This document shows positions 26,979 through 36,852 of a stretch of 64,000 bases of DNA, piece after piece. Position 1 is the first letter of the stretch; every line of letters starts with the position of its first letter. The DNA is taken from NCBI GenBank assembly GCA_945901085.1, contig CAMDJV010000002.1:62001-126000 (forward strand), in the 5' to 3' direction. The position numbers and the translations under genes were made by a program. Under the pieces are notes generated by a model, which was not told the DNA's origin, did no database searches, and saw nothing but the letters and a program-made list of their open reading frames with translations. This DNA comes from Rhodovarius crocodyli (GTDB taxonomy: Bacteria; Pseudomonadota; Alphaproteobacteria; Acetobacterales; Acetobacteraceae).

Positions 26979-27530
26979 TCAGTCCTTCCCGAAGGTCTTG
27001 GCGCCGATGACGCGCTGGCCGATCAAGGTCGCGGTCGGGCGATAGGTGTTATAGGCGAATTTCAGCGTGGCCTCGACGCAGGCGGCGATGTCGTCCGGCG
27101 AATCGGCGCGGTTGACCAGCGTGCCCATGGCCTCCAGCACCGGCTGGGTGGCCTGGCCCATCGGTACCTGGGCCGGGTTGAACTCGCCGAAATCGCCGCG
27201 CATCGTCACCAGCATGGGCATGGGCGTGCGGTGCAGCGTGGCCAGGCTGAGCATATTGATGCAATTGCCCACCCCCGAGCTTTGCATCAGCAGCACGCCG
27301 CGCTGGCCGCCCAGCCAGGCGCCGGACATCATGGCAATGCCCTCTTCCTCGGTGGTCAGCGTCACCACGCGCATTTCGTTATCGGCCAAGCAGCGCTTGA
27401 TGAGGCGCGAATGGCCGGCATCGGGCACCAGGGCCACTTGTTTGACGTTATAGGCCTTGAGCAGGTCATAGATCCTGTCGGGCCAATCGGCGGAGGCACG
27501 CGGGGCGGCCTCCAAATCACTGCGCTGCAT
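26979..27530 (-). CDS. TPP-dependent decarboxylase, alpha (pyrimidine) subunit
   Basis: 183 residues matching the N-terminal PYR domain of TPP decarboxylases (ComD-like). The glutamate that activates TPP is likely in TLTTEEEGIAMMSGAWLGG (about residue 55), followed by LMQSSGVGNCINML. Start ATG 27530 (MQRSDLEAAPRAS) has the ribosome site GAGGAAACCG. It leads the operon and is separated by 98 bp from the divergent eutB. Confidence 0.83.
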   Translation of the reverse strand: MQRSDLEAAPRASADWPDRIYDLLKAYNVKQVALVPDAGHSRLIKRCLADNEMRVVTLTTEEEGIAMMSGAWLGGQRGVLLMQSSGVGNCINMLSLATLHRTPMPMLVTMRGDFGEFNPAQVPMGQATQPVLEAMGTLVNRADSPDDIAACVEATLKFAYNTYRPTATLIGQRVIGAKTFGKD

Positions 27531-27628
27531 CGGTTTCCTCGCGGCTATTGGCAGCAGGATCACCCGAGGGCTCGGTGCGCGCAAGCCGCTGGCGCTGGCT
27601 TGGGCTTCCACGGTAAAGAAGCCCTGCC

Positions 27629-28963
27629 ATGCCCTTCGCGCACGCCCTCGGCGGAACCCGCTATAATTTTGACAATCTCGCCACCCTGCTGGCGCGGGCC
27701 ACGCCGCTACGCTCGGGCGATGCGCTGGCGGGATTGGCGGCGGAGAGCGCGGCGGAGCGGGTGGCGGCGCAATATGCGCTGGCGGATTTGCCGCTTGGGG
27801 CCTTCCTCAATGAGGCGGTGATCCCCTACGAGGATGATGATGTCACCCGGCTGATCATCGATGGCCATGACCGCGCGGCTTTCGCCCGGGTTTCGCACCT
27901 CACAGTGGGCGGGTTGCGGGATTTTCTGCTGGCGGCCGAGGATGTGTCGGGCCTGGGGCTTACCGCGGAAATGGTCGCCGCCGTGGCCAAGATCATGCGG
28001 GTGAGTGACCTCATCGCCGTGGGCGCCAAGGCGCGGGTGGTCACCCGGTTTCGCAATACGCTGGGGCTTCGGGGCACCCTCTCCATCCGGTTGCAGCCCA
28101 ATCACCCCACCGATGATGCCCGCGGCGTGGCCGCGAGCGTGCTGGATGGGCTGCTGCTGGGCGCGGGGGATGCCTGCATCGGGGTGAACCCGGCCACCGA
28201 TAATATCGAGACCGTGCAGCGATTGCTGGAGATGCTGGACATGGTGCGGGGGCGGTTTGATATCCCCACCCAATGCTGCGTGCTCAGCCATATCACCACC
28301 ACCATGGTGGCGCTGGAGCGCGGTTCGCCGGTGGATCTGGTGTTTCAGTCCATCGGCGGCACGCAGGGGGTGAATGAGAGTTTTGGCGTCTCCCTCGCCT
28401 TGCTGGCCGAGGCGCATGATGCCGCCCGCGCGCGGCACCCCGGCGCAAATGTGATGTATTTTGAAACCGGCCAGGGCAGCGCGCTCTCGGCCAATGCGCA
28501 TCGCGGTGTGGACCAGCAGACCATTGAATGCCGGGCCTATGCTGTGGCTGGGCGATACGCGCCGCTGCTGGTCAATTCGGTGGTGGGGTTTATCGGGCCG
28601 GAATACCTCTATGATGGCAAGCAAATTTTGCGCGCGGGGTTGGAAGACCATATGTGCGGCAAGCTGCTGGGCCTGCCGATGGGGGTTGATGTTTGCTACA
28701 CCAATCATGCCGAGGCGGATCAGGATGACATGGATGCGCTGCTCACCTGCCTGGCGGTGGCCGGGGTGAATTACATCATGGGCGTGCCGGGCGCCGATGA
28801 TGTGATGCTGGCCTATCAATCCACCTCCTTTCATGACGGGCTTTTCGCCCGCGCCGCGCTGGGCAAGACCGCCGCACCGGAATTCGAAGCCTGGATGGCG
28901 CGCATGGGGCTCGGCGGTGATGCGATTCCGGAGGCGCTGTCACCGGCGTTGATCGGGCTGTGA
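27629..28963 (+). CDS. eutB: Ethanolamine ammonia-lyase large subunit
   Basis: 444-residue EutB, the adenosylcobalamin-dependent TIM-barrel subunit that turns ethanolamine into acetaldehyde and ammonia. Clear blocks are FLNEAVIPYEDDDVTRLI, LQPNHPTDDARGVAASVLDGLL and NYIMGVPGADDVMLAYQS. Coupled to eutC by a GTGA overlap. Microcompartment shell genes, eutA reactivase and eutR are not visible, so this is the minimal two-gene form found in many proteobacteria. Confidence 0.95.
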   Translation: MPFAHALGGTRYNFDNLATLLARATPLRSGDALAGLAAESAAERVAAQYALADLPLGAFLNEAVIPYEDDDVTRLIIDGHDRAAFARVSHLTVGGLRDFLLAAEDVSGLGLTAEMVAAVAKIMRVSDLIAVGAKARVVTRFRNTLGLRGTLSIRLQPNHPTDDARGVAASVLDGLLLGAGDACIGVNPATDNIETVQRLLEMLDMVRGRFDIPTQCCVLSHITTTMVALERGSPVDLVFQSIGGTQGVNESFGVSLALLAEAHDAARARHPGANVMYFETGQGSALSANAHRGVDQQTIECRAYAVAGRYAPLLVNSVVGFIGPEYLYDGKQILRAGLEDHMCGKLLGLPMGVDVCYTNHAEADQDDMDALLTCLAVAGVNYIMGVPGADDVMLAYQSTSFHDGLFARAALGKTAAPEFEAWMARMGLGGDAIPEALSPALIGL

Positions 28964-29646
28964 GCAATGCCCTGGAATTGCGGCGCCACACCATGGCGCG
29001 GGTGGCGCTGGGCCGGGTGGGCGTGGCCCAGCCCACCGCGGCGCATCTGGCCTTTCAGGCGGCGCATGCCCAGGCGCGGGATGCGGTGTGGTCCGAGGCG
29101 GCGCTTATTGGCGATGTGACGGTGCGCAGCCAGGCGCGGGATAGGCGGGAATATCTGCTGCGGCCTGATTTGGGGCGGAAATTGGCCGAAGGGATTGTGT
29201 TGCCCGCGGCCCCGGGCGCGCTGGTCTTTGTGGTGGCTGATGGGCTCTGCGCCACGGGCGTGGCGGCGCAGGCGCCGGCGGTGATTGCGGCGGCGCGACC
29301 ACTGCTGGGCATGGCCATTGGGCCGGTGGTGGTGGCGCTGCAGGCGCGGGTGGCGTTGGGCGATGCCATTGGCGAAGCGATGGGGGCGGCGGCGGTGGCG
29401 GTGCTGATCGGCGAGCGGCCGGGGCTTTCGGCGCAGGATTCGCTCGGCCTGTATTTGACCTGGGCGCCGCGCATTGGCCGCAGCGATGCCGAGCGCAATT
29501 GCATCAGCAATATCCGCCCCGGCGGGCTTTCGGCGCTGGAGGCGGCGCAGAAACTGGCCTGGCTGCTGGCGGCGGCGCAGGGGCTGGGGGCGACGGGGGT
29601 GGCGCTGAAGGACGACATGCCGGCCACGCCATTGCTCGGCCCGTGA
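28960..29646 (+). CDS. eutC: Ethanolamine ammonia-lyase small subunit
   Basis: 228-residue EutC partner subunit, which helps bind B12. Typical features are ARVALGRVGVAQPT (the TxARIxLGRxG start), VVADGLCATGVAAQAP and the C-terminal SNIRPGGLSALEAAQKLAWLL. GTG start at 28960 overlaps the eutB TGA; its own stop overlaps arfB in the same manner, giving a three-gene coupled unit. Confidence 0.95.
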   Translation: MSNALELRRHTMARVALGRVGVAQPTAAHLAFQAAHAQARDAVWSEAALIGDVTVRSQARDRREYLLRPDLGRKLAEGIVLPAAPGALVFVVADGLCATGVAAQAPAVIAAARPLLGMAIGPVVVALQARVALGDAIGEAMGAAAVAVLIGERPGLSAQDSLGLYLTWAPRIGRSDAERNCISNIRPGGLSALEAAQKLAWLLAAAQGLGATGVALKDDMPATPLLGP

Positions 29647-30065
29647 TCGAAGTCACCCGCCGTATCCATCTCAACGAGGCCGAGCTGCATGAGGATTTCC
29701 TCCGCGCCTCGGGGCCTGGTGGGCAGAATGTCAATAAGGTGGAGACCGCGGTCCAGCTGCGCTTTGACCTGCGGCACTCGGCCTCGATCCCCGATGAGGT
29801 GAAGGCGCGGGCGGAGAAACTCGCGGGCTCGCGGCTGACCAACGATGGGGTGCTGATTATTTCGGCGCAACGGTTTCGCTCACGCGAGCGCAACCGCGAG
29901 GATGCGCTGGAGAAATTGCTGGCCTTGTTGCGGGAGGCTGCGGCGCCGCCGCCGCCCAAGCGGAGGCCGACCAAGCCTACCAAGGGTAGCAAGGAACGGC
30001 GGTTGGATGGGAAGGCTAAGGATAGCCGGACCAAGGCTTTGCGGAAGGTTCGGCCTGGGGATTGA
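29643..30065 (+). CDS. arfB: Peptidyl-tRNA hydrolase ArfB (YaeJ-type ribosome rescue)
   Basis: 140-residue release-factor-like hydrolase. The catalytic GGQ is at residues 26-28 (ASGPGGQNVNKVET), and the C-terminal tail is rich in Lys/Arg (PPPPKRRPTKPTKGSKERR...), which in ArfB fills the empty mRNA channel of stalled ribosomes. No codon-recognition domain is present. GTG start at 29643 overlaps the eutC stop. A duplicated repeat follows its stop codon. Confidence 0.9.
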   Translation: MIEVTRRIHLNEAELHEDFLRASGPGGQNVNKVETAVQLRFDLRHSASIPDEVKARAEKLAGSRLTNDGVLIISAQRFRSRERNREDALEKLLALLREAAAPPPPKRRPTKPTKGSKERRLDGKAKDSRTKALRKVRPGD

Positions 30066-30356
30066 GGGGGTGAACCAGGGAGGGCCTTGCCCTCCCCGGA
30101 CCCCTCCCACCAGGGGTCAGGCCCCCTGGACCGCCATTGAGTAAATCATGGGATCCAGGGGTTTAAGACCCTTGGCGGATGGGGTTTGGGGAAGGTTTGA
30201 GCGTGAACCCAGGGAGGGCCTTGCCCTCCCCGGACCCCTCCCACCAGGGGTCAGGCCCCCCAGGACCGCCATTGAGTAAATTCATGGGATCCAAGGGTTT
30301 AAGACCCTTGGCGGATGGGGTTTGGGGAAGGCAGAGCCTTCCCCAAGGCCGCGCCC
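30066..30356. repeat. Tandem duplication of a 134-bp hairpin-rich unit
   Basis: Two nearly identical units in direct orientation with period 134 (for example AGGGCCTTGCCCTCCCCGG at 30081 and again at 30215). Each holds a hairpin AGGGCCTTGCCCT, CCAGGGGTCAGGCCCCC(C/T)GG, ATTGAGTAAAT(T)CATGGGATCCA, and AGGGTTTAAGACCCTTGGCGG. The second unit is followed by a GGAAGG...CCTTCC pair up to the gatB stop. This 291-bp gap has no gene. It separates convergent arfB and gatB and can act as a two-way terminator. Confidence 0.85.
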
Positions 30357-31796
30357 TTACCCCGCCAGCATGGCCTTCAGCAGTTCATTCACCGCCGCCG
30401 GGTTACCCTTGCCCGCCATGGCCTTCATCACCTGCCCCACGAAGAAGCCAAAGAGCTTTTCCTTGCCCGAGCGGTATTCCGCCAGTTTGTCGGCATTGGC
30501 CTCCATCACGGCGCGGATGGCGGCCTCGATCGCGCCGGTATCGGTCACCTGTTTGAGGCCGCGGGCTTCGACGATGGCGGCGGGCGCGCCCTCGCCGGAG
30601 AGCATGTGCTCAAAGACTTGCTTGGCGATGGTGCCGGAGAGCGTCTTGTCGGCAATCAGGTCGAGCAATTCGCCCATGTGTTCGGCGCTGACCGGGGGGT
30701 CGGCGATGTCGCGCTTGAGGCGGTTGAGGGCTGCGAAATAATCGCCGGTGAGCCAATTGGCGGCCAGCTTGGCATCGCGGCCGCAGGCCATGGTCTCGAA
30801 GAACACCGCCGTCTCACGGTCGAGTGTGAGCACATGCGCGTCATAGGGGGTGAGGCCCATGGCGACGTAGCGGGCGCGGCGGGCGTCGGGCAGTTCGGGC
30901 AGGCTGGCTTTGAGTTGCTCCACCCAGCCGGCATCGAGCACCAGGGGGGGGAGGTCGGGGTCGGGGAAGTAGCGGTAATCATGCGCGTCTTCTTTCGAGC
31001 GCATCGAGCGGGTGACGCCGCGGGCGGTGTCGAAGAGGCGGGTTTCCTGATGGACTTCCTCGCCGGATTCCCAGACGTCGATTTGGCGTCGCGCTTCGAC
31101 CTCGACGGCCTGCATGACGAATTTGACCGAGTTGACGTTCTTGATTTCGCAGCGGGTGCGGAAGCCCTCGCCGGGTTTGCGGACGGAGACATTGACGTCG
31201 GCGCGCATCGAGCCCTCGTCCATATTGCCGTCACAGGTGCCGAGGTAGCGCAGGATTTGGCGCAGTTTGGCGACATAGGCGCCGGCCTCTTCGGGGCTGC
31301 GCATATCGGGCTCGGAGACGATTTCCATCAGCGCCACGCCGGAGCGGTTGAGGTCGATGAAGGATTTGCTCGGGTGCTGGTCGTGCTGCGACTTGCCGGC
31401 ATCTTGTTCGAGATGCAGGCGGGTGATGCCGATGGTTTTCTTCGTGCCATCATCGAGGGTGATCTCGATCTCGCCGGTGCCCACGATGGGGTGGGCGAAT
31501 TGGCTGATCTGATAGCCCTGCGGCAGGTCGGCGTAGAAATAGTTCTTTCGGTCGAAGCGCGACCAGAGGTTGATCTGGGCGTTCAGGCCGAGGCCGGTGC
31601 GCACGGCCTGGGCCACGCATTCGGCGTTGATTGAGGGCAGCATGCCGGGGAAGCCGGCATCGATGAACGACACCTGGGAATTGGGCGAGGCGCCGAAGGC
31701 GGTGGCGGCGCCGGAGAAGAGCTTTGCCTGTGACGTCACCTGGGCATGGACTTCCAGGCCGATGACGAGTTCCCAGTCTCCGATCATATAGGTCAT
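30357..31796 (-). CDS. gatB: Asp/Glu-tRNA amidotransferase subunit B
   Basis: 479-residue GatB, which phosphorylates and amidates mischarged Glu-tRNA-Gln or Asp-tRNA-Asn with ammonia from GatA. Family blocks: [12 protein letters not shown] near the start, [29 protein letters not shown] and a C-terminal tRNA-binding YqeY-like domain ending [11 protein letters not shown]. The start overlaps the gatA stop by 4 bp (ATGA). Confidence 0.97.
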   Translation of the reverse strand: MTYMIGDWELVIGLEVHAQVTSQAKLFSGAATAFGASPNSQVSFIDAGFPGMLPSINAECVAQAVRTGLGLNAQINLWSRFDRKNYFYADLPQGYQISQFAHPIVGTGEIEITLDDGTKKTIGITRLHLEQDAGKSQHDQHPSKSFIDLNRSGVALMEIVSEPDMRSPEEAGAYVAKLRQILRYLGTCDGNMDEGSMRADVNVSVRKPGEGFRTRCEIKNVNSVKFVMQAVEVEARRQIDVWESGEEVHQETRLFDTARGVTRSMRSKEDAHDYRYFPDPDLPPLVLDAGWVEQLKASLPELPDARRARYVAMGLTPYDAHVLTLDRETAVFFETMACGRDAKLAANWLTGDYFAALNRLKRDIADPPVSAEHMGELLDLIADKTLSGTIAKQVFEHMLSGEGAPAAIVEARGLKQVTDTGAIEAAIRAVMEANADKLAEYRSGKEKLFGFFVGQVMKAMAGKGNPAAVNELLKAMLAG

Positions 31797-33268
31797 GCGA
31801 TCACCCCTGGACGTGCCGAAAAGCCGGCCGCGCGCTCCACCGCGCCGGCCACTGCGAAAACGCCTTCCTCATCGAAGGGCTGGCCGATGATCTGCAGGCC
31901 GAGCGGCAGGCCCTGGCCGTCGAGCCCGGCCGGCACCGCCATGCCGGGCAGGCCGGCCAGATTGGCGGTCACGGTGAAGATGTCGTTCAGATACATCGCC
32001 ACAGGGTCATCCTGTTTCTCATCCAACCCGAAGGCGGCGGAGGGCGTGGCGGGCGTCAGCAGCGCGTCGCATTGCGCCCAGGCCAGGTCGAAATCGCGCT
32101 TGATCAGGGTGCGAACCTGCTGCGCCTTGAGGTAATAGGCGTCGTAATAACCAGCACTCAGCACATAGGTGCCGATCATGATGCGGCGCTGCACCTCGGC
32201 GCCGAAGCCGGCGGCGCGGGTTTTTTCGTAAAGCTCCGTCAGGTCTGCACCGGGCACCCGGGCGCCGAAGCGCACGCCATCATAGCGGGCGAGGTTGGAG
32301 GAGGCCTCGGCTGGCGCCACGATATAATAGGTGGGCAGCGCGTATTTGGTGTGCGGCAGCGAGACATCGACGATGCTCGCCCCCGCATCGCGCAGCCAGG
32401 CGATGCCCTGCTGCCAGAGCGCCTCGATCTCGGCCGGCATGCCCGCCATGCGGTATTCCCGCGGGATGCCAATGCGCATGCCGCGCACCCCACGGCCCAC
32501 GGCGGCGGCGAAATCCGGCACTGCCATATCGACGCTGGTGCTGTCCTGCGGGTCGAAGCCGCTCATGGAGCGCAGCAGAACGGCGCAATCCATCACATCG
32601 CGGGCGATTGGCCCGGCCTGGTCGAGCGAGGAGGCGAAGGCGACCACGCCGAAGCGCGAGCAGCGGCCATAGGTCGGCTTGATGCCGGCCACGCCGCAAA
32701 ACGCTGCGGGCTGGCGGATGGAGCCGCCGGTATCGGTGGCTGTGGCGCCGAGCGCGAGGCGCGCCGCCACCGCCGCCGCCGAACCGCCGGAGGAGCCGCC
32801 CGGCACAAGACGGGTATCGGGGTCATTGCGGCGCGACCAGGGGTTTTCCACCGGCCCGAAGGCGGAGGTGGCGTTGGACGACCCCATGGCGAATTCATCG
32901 AGGTTCAGCTTGCCCAGGAACACCGCGCCATCGCGCAGCAACTGCCGGGTGATGGTGCTCTCATAGGGCGGGGTGAAATCGCCCAGAATGCGGCTGGCCG
33001 CCGTGGTGCGGGTGCCTGCCGTGCAGAATAAATCCTTGATGCCGAGGGGAATGCCCTCCAGCGGCCCGCCCTGGCCGGCCGCCAGTTTCTGGTCGGCGGC
33101 ATCGGCGGCGGTGAGCGCGGCTTCGGCGGTGACGGTGATGTATGCGTTCAGGCGCGGATTGAGTGCGGCGATGGCATCCAGATAGGCCTGGGTCAGCTCG
33201 CGCGCAGAAATTTGCCGGGCATCGAGTGCCAAGCGGGCCTGGGCGAGGGAAAGATCGGTCGGGCGCAT
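31793..33268 (-). CDS. gatA: Asp/Glu-tRNA amidotransferase subunit A
   Basis: 491-residue amidase-signature protein releasing ammonia from glutamine. The Ser-cisSer-Lys triad is Lys78 ([10 protein letters not shown]), Ser159 ([10 protein letters not shown]) and Ser183 ([10 protein letters not shown]). The ATG overlaps the gatC stop. Standard length. Confidence 0.97.
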   Translation of the reverse strand: MRPTDLSLAQARLALDARQISARELTQAYLDAIAALNPRLNAYITVTAEAALTAADAADQKLAAGQGGPLEGIPLGIKDLFCTAGTRTTAASRILGDFTPPYESTITRQLLRDGAVFLGKLNLDEFAMGSSNATSAFGPVENPWSRRNDPDTRLVPGGSSGGSAAAVAARLALGATATDTGGSIRQPAAFCGVAGIKPTYGRCSRFGVVAFASSLDQAGPIARDVMDCAVLLRSMSGFDPQDSTSVDMAVPDFAAAVGRGVRGMRIGIPREYRMAGMPAEIEALWQQGIAWLRDAGASIVDVSLPHTKYALPTYYIVAPAEASSNLARYDGVRFGARVPGADLTELYEKTRAAGFGAEVQRRIMIGTYVLSAGYYDAYYLKAQQVRTLIKRDFDLAWAQCDALLTPATPSAAFGLDEKQDDPVAMYLNDIFTVTANLAGLPGMAVPAGLDGQGLPLGLQIIGQPFDEEGVFAVAGAVERAAGFSARPGVIA

Positions 33269-33555
33269 TATTCGACCACCTTCGGCACGCCGAAATACTC
33301 GCCCTCGCGGTCCGGCGCATTGGCCAGGACGGCTTCGGCCTGGCCGCCATCGCTCACCACATCATCGCGCCAGCGCAAAGCCGTGGCCCCGCCGCCGGCC
33401 ATGGGCTCCACGCCCGTGGTATCGACCTCGGATAATTGCTCGATCCAGCCCAGGATGGCGTTGATGTCCTGCGCCAGGCCGGGCAGCGCCGCAGGCTCGA
33501 CATGGATGCGGCTTAAAGTGGCGACGCGTTTGATGGTGGCGATATCCACGCTCAT
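33268..33555 (-). CDS. gatC: Asp/Glu-tRNA amidotransferase subunit C
   Basis: 95-residue GatC, the belt-like stabilising subunit of GatCAB. The start [17 protein letters not shown] and the [17 protein letters not shown] block are typical. First gene of the gatCAB operon, divergent from ruvX with 34 bp between starts. Confidence 0.95.
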   Translation of the reverse strand: MSVDIATIKRVATLSRIHVEPAALPGLAQDINAILGWIEQLSEVDTTGVEPMAGGGATALRWRDDVVSDGGQAEAVLANAPDREGEYFGVPKVVE

Positions 33556-33589
33556 GACAGTGCGGTGTCCTCAGGGCATAAGCTCAAGC

Positions 33590-34066
33590 ATGGCCTTGTT
33601 CACCATGCTGCAACTGCGTGCAAGCCTGAAGCGCGATGCGCGGATTCTGGGGCTCGACCCTGGCTCGAAGACCATTGGCCTGGCGCTGAGCGATGTCTCG
33701 CTGATGCTGGCCTCGCCCTATGGCGCGATTGCGCGGGGAAAACTGGCGAGCAATGCGGCGGAGGTGGCGAAAATCGCCGCCAAAGAGGGGGTGGGCGGGC
33801 TGCTGGTGGGCCTGCCGCTGGGGATGGATGGCAGTTTTGGCCCGGCGGCGCAGGCGGCGAAGGATTGGGCCATGGCCATGGGCGAGGCCTGCGGCCTGCC
33901 GGTGGCTTTGTGGGATGAGCGGCTTTCCTCCAGCGCGGTGAACCGCATGCTGGTGCAGGAGATGGATATGACCCGGGCGCGGCGGGCGCAGGTGGTGGAT
34001 GCCGCGGCGGCGGCCTATACGTTGCAGGCCGCGCTGGATGCCACGCGGGCCTCTGAGCAGCCCTGA
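33590..34066 (+). CDS. ruvX: RuvX/YqgF family putative pre-16S rRNA nuclease
   Basis: 158-residue YqgF/RuvX protein with an RNase H-like fold, implicated in 16S rRNA 5'-end maturation. The first catalytic Asp is in ILGLDPGSKTIGLALSD, the second acidic region in LWDERLSSSAVNRML and the third in VVDAAAAAYTLQ. ATG 33590 gives MALFTMLQLRASLK; a second ATG at 33605 would also do. Divergent from gatC; pyrB follows after 60 bp. Confidence 0.9.
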   Translation: MALFTMLQLRASLKRDARILGLDPGSKTIGLALSDVSLMLASPYGAIARGKLASNAAEVAKIAAKEGVGGLLVGLPLGMDGSFGPAAQAAKDWAMAMGEACGLPVALWDERLSSSAVNRMLVQEMDMTRARRAQVVDAAAAAYTLQAALDATRASEQP

Positions 34067-34126
34067 GGATTTCAGGCGGCGGCCCGGCCTTCCTTCGTCG
34101 CCCGGCGCAGGCTAGGCTCGCGCCTT

Positions 34127-35080
34127 GTGAGCTTCTCCTATCCCATCCTCCCCGGCGGCCATCTCCTTGCGATTGAGGGGCTTGAGGCGCCACATATCGC
34201 GGCTCTTCTTGATTTGGCCGAGAGCTATGCCCTGCTCAACCGCCAGGGCAAGACCCAGCGCGACCTGTTGCGCGGCCGCACGCTGATCAACCTCTTCTTC
34301 GAGGACAGCACCCGCACCCGCACCAGTTTCGAGATAGCCGGCAAGCGGCTGGGCGCTGATGTCATTAATATGTCGGTGTCGAATTCGAGCGTGAACAAGG
34401 GCGAGACCCTGCTGGACACCGCCAGCACCCTCAACGCCATGAACACCGATTTGCTGGTGGTGCGCCACGGCCAATCCGGCGCGCCGGCGCTGCTGGCGCA
34501 GAAGGTGAGTGCCGCGGTGATCAATGCGGGTGATGGCACGCATGAACACCCCACCCAGGCGCTGCTCGATGCGCTGACGATTCGCCGCCACAAGGGTGAT
34601 TTGCGCAATCTTGTGGTCGCCATTTGCGGCGATATCAGCCATTCCCGCGTGGCGCGCTCGAATATCCACCTGCTCAGCGCCATGGGGGCCGAGGTGCGGC
34701 TGGTGGCCCCGCCCACCTTGCTGCCGGCCGAGGTGGGGCGGCTGGGGGTCAGCGTGTTCCATGACATGCGCAAGGGCCTGGCGGGTGCGGATGTGGTGAT
34801 GATGCTGCGGTTGCAGCGCGAGCGCATGGCCGCGGGCGGCCTAGTGCCGAGTGCGCGTGAATTTTTTCGGTTCTATGGCCTTGATGCCGAGAAGCTGAGC
34901 TTTGCCAAGCCGGATTCCATCGTGATGCATCCGGGGCCGATGAATCGCGGCATCGAGATCGATAGCGCCATCGCCGACCATCCGACGCGCTCGGTGATCG
35001 GCGAGCAGGTGGAGATGGGTGTGGCGCTGCGCATGGCGGTGCTGGATGTGCTGGCCCGTGGGCTGAGGCGCAACGGGTGA
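34127..35080 (+). CDS. pyrB: Aspartate carbamoyltransferase catalytic subunit
   Basis: 317-residue ATCase catalytic chain, first committed step of pyrimidine synthesis. The carbamoyl phosphate motif is [13 protein letters not shown] and the second site [15 protein letters not shown], with [12 protein letters not shown] near the end. The start is GTG at 34127 ([14 protein letters not shown]). No pyrI regulatory chain is nearby; the dihydroorotase-like pyrX two genes on may be a structural partner, as in Pseudomonas-type ATCase. Confidence 0.96.
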   Translation: MSFSYPILPGGHLLAIEGLEAPHIAALLDLAESYALLNRQGKTQRDLLRGRTLINLFFEDSTRTRTSFEIAGKRLGADVINMSVSNSSVNKGETLLDTASTLNAMNTDLLVVRHGQSGAPALLAQKVSAAVINAGDGTHEHPTQALLDALTIRRHKGDLRNLVVAICGDISHSRVARSNIHLLSAMGAEVRLVAPPTLLPAEVGRLGVSVFHDMRKGLAGADVVMMLRLQRERMAAGGLVPSAREFFRFYGLDAEKLSFAKPDSIVMHPGPMNRGIEIDSAIADHPTRSVIGEQVEMGVALRMAVLDVLARGLRRNG

Positions 35081-35535
35081 GCCTGCGGCCGGCCCGGCCT
35101 GGGGATGCGGCCACCCTGCGCGCCCTGGTTCGCGCCGCCTATGCCCATTACGTGCCTCGCATGGGCCGCGAACCGGCGCCGATGGGCGATGATTACGAAG
35201 CGCGAATCGCCGCCGGCCAGGCCTGGCTGCTGGAGCAGGATGGCGTGGCCATGGGCGCTTTGGTGCTGGAGGACACGGCAGAGGGGCTGTTGCTCGACAA
35301 TATCGCCGTGGCTGAAGCCGCGCGTGGCAAGGGCCATGGCCGCGCCATGATCGGTTTTGCCGAGGCCGAGACGCTTCGGCGCGGGCAAACCCGCCTTTGG
35401 CTCTATACCAACGAAAAAATGGTCGAGAATATCGCGCTCTATACGCGGCTGGGCTTTCGCGAGACGCATCGCGAGCAACAGGCTGGGTTTGCGCGGGTCT
35501 TTATGGAAAAGCTGCTGGCGGGGAAGGCAGGGTAA
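35077..35535 (+). CDS. GNAT family N-acetyltransferase
   Basis: 152-residue GNAT enzyme placed between pyrB and pyrX. The acetyl-CoA loop reads [18 protein letters not shown] (about residues 80-97) and the end [13 protein letters not shown] is typical. GTG start at 35077 overlaps the pyrB stop, so it is co-translated with pyrimidine genes though nothing in its sequence links it to that pathway. Acceptor unknown. Confidence 0.85.
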   Translation: MSLRPARPGDAATLRALVRAAYAHYVPRMGREPAPMGDDYEARIAAGQAWLLEQDGVAMGALVLEDTAEGLLLDNIAVAEAARGKGHGRAMIGFAEAETLRRGQTRLWLYTNEKMVENIALYTRLGFRETHREQQAGFARVFMEKLLAGKAG

Positions 35536-35577
35536 CCCTGCTGGTCAATAGGCTGCCGCCATGACACCTTACGGGTC

Positions 35578-36852
35578 ATGATTCCTGCGCCACTGCTCAT
35601 CCACAATGCCCGGCTGATCGACCCCGCCTCAGGGCTCGATAGCCTGGGCGCGCTGTTGATCGAGAATGGCCGGATTGCCTCCTTGACCGGCGGCGCGGCC
35701 GATGGCGCCGAGAGGCTCGATGCCGGTGGCCAATGCCTCGCCCCCGGGCTGATCGATATGCGCGCCGCCCTGGGTGAGCCGGGGGCGGAGCATCGGGAGA
35801 CCATCGCCTCCGCAGCGCTGGCGGCGGCGGCGGGCGGCATCACCACCATTTGCGCGCTGCCCGATACCCAGCCGGTGCTGGACGACCCCGCTTTGGTCGA
35901 ATTCATCGCCCGACGCGGTGAGGCCACTGGCAGCCTGACCATCCTGCCCTATGCCGCCGCCACGCGCGGGCTCAAGGGCATGGAGCTTTCCGAATTCGGC
36001 CTGCTGCGCGAGGCGGGGGCGGTGGCTTTCACCGATGGCGCCCATGCCATTGCCTCGGCGCGGACCATGCGCCTCGCCCTCAGCTATGCCCGCGCCTTTG
36101 GCACCTTCATTGTGCAGCATCCGGAGGAGCCGAGCCTGGCGCATGGCGCTGCCACGGAGGGCGAATTGGCCACACGCCTGGGCCTGCCCGGCATCCCGAT
36201 GGCGGCTGAGGCGATGATGGTGGCGCGCGATATCGCCCTGGCGCGGCTGAGCGGCGGGCATGTGCATTTTTCGCGCGTTTCCACTGCGGCGGCGCTGGAA
36301 CTGATCCGCGCTGCGAAGGCGGAAGGTCTCGCGGTGACTTGCGACACCGCGCCGCCCTATTTCGACCTGAACGAGAACGCCATCACCGGCTATCGCAGCT
36401 ATGCCAAGCTCAGCCCGCCGCTGCGGCCGGAGGAGGAGCGCCGCGCCGTGGTGGCGGGCCTGACGGATGGCACGATCGATACCATCGTCTCCGACCATCA
36501 GCCGCGCGATGCCGATGATAAGCGCCTGCCCTTTGCCCAGGCCGAGGCCGGCGGCGCGGGGCTGGCCACGCTGTTGGCGGTGACGCTGGCGCGGGTGCAT
36601 GCGGGCGATATCGCCCTGCTGCCGGCGCTGGCCATGCTGACCTGCCGCCCCGCGGCGCTGCTGGGGATTGCGGCTGGGCGGCTGGCGGTCGGCGCCCCGG
36701 CCGATCTCATGCTGTTCGACCTTGACCGCGCCTGGCAGGTGAAGGATGGCCAATTGCCGGGCAAGGCGCAGAATTCCCCCTTTGATGGCCGGGCGCTCGA
36801 AGGCCGGGTGAGCGCCACTTTCAAAGCCGGCCGAAAGGTGTTTTCCGCATGA
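35578..36852 (+). CDS. pyrX: Dihydroorotase-like protein lacking metal ligands (PyrX type)
   Basis: 424-residue amidohydrolase-fold protein, like class I dihydroorotase in length and order of blocks but with the zinc site lost. The usual D-x-H-x-H-x-R is D60-M-R62-A-A64-L-G66, so both His and the substrate Arg are gone. The later H-x-S-T motif reads FSRVST (His to Arg) and the D-H-A-P-H block reads SDHQPRD. Such proteins (PyrC', PyrX) sit beside pyrB and support assembly of the ATCase dodecamer without catalysis. Cells then need a separate active dihydroorotase elsewhere. Overlaps plsY by 4 bp. Confidence 0.88.
   Translation: MIPAPLLIHNARLIDPASGLDSLGALLIENGRIASLTGGAADGAERLDAGGQCLAPGLIDMRAALGEPGAEHRETIASAALAAAAGGITTICALPDTQPVLDDPALVEFIARRGEATGSLTILPYAAATRGLKGMELSEFGLLREAGAVAFTDGAHAIASARTMRLALSYARAFGTFIVQHPEEPSLAHGAATEGELATRLGLPGIPMAAEAMMVARDIALARLSGGHVHFSRVSTAAALELIRAAKAEGLAVTCDTAPPYFDLNENAITGYRSYAKLSPPLRPEEERRAVVAGLTDGTIDTIVSDHQPRDADDKRLPFAQAEAGGAGLATLLAVTLARVHAGDIALLPALAMLTCRPAALLGIAAGRLAVGAPADLMLFDLDRAWQVKDGQLPGKAQNSPFDGRALEGRVSATFKAGRKVFSA

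Noticed and set aside
25397-27530. Firm call of sulfolactate degradation (slcC-comDE)
   Set aside because: Only the enzyme families match; xsc, sulfonate transporters and regulators are absent, so substrate-level names were not used.
27531-27628. Cobalamin riboswitch before eutB
   Set aside because: The region is too short and lacks the B12-box type motif GCCACTG.
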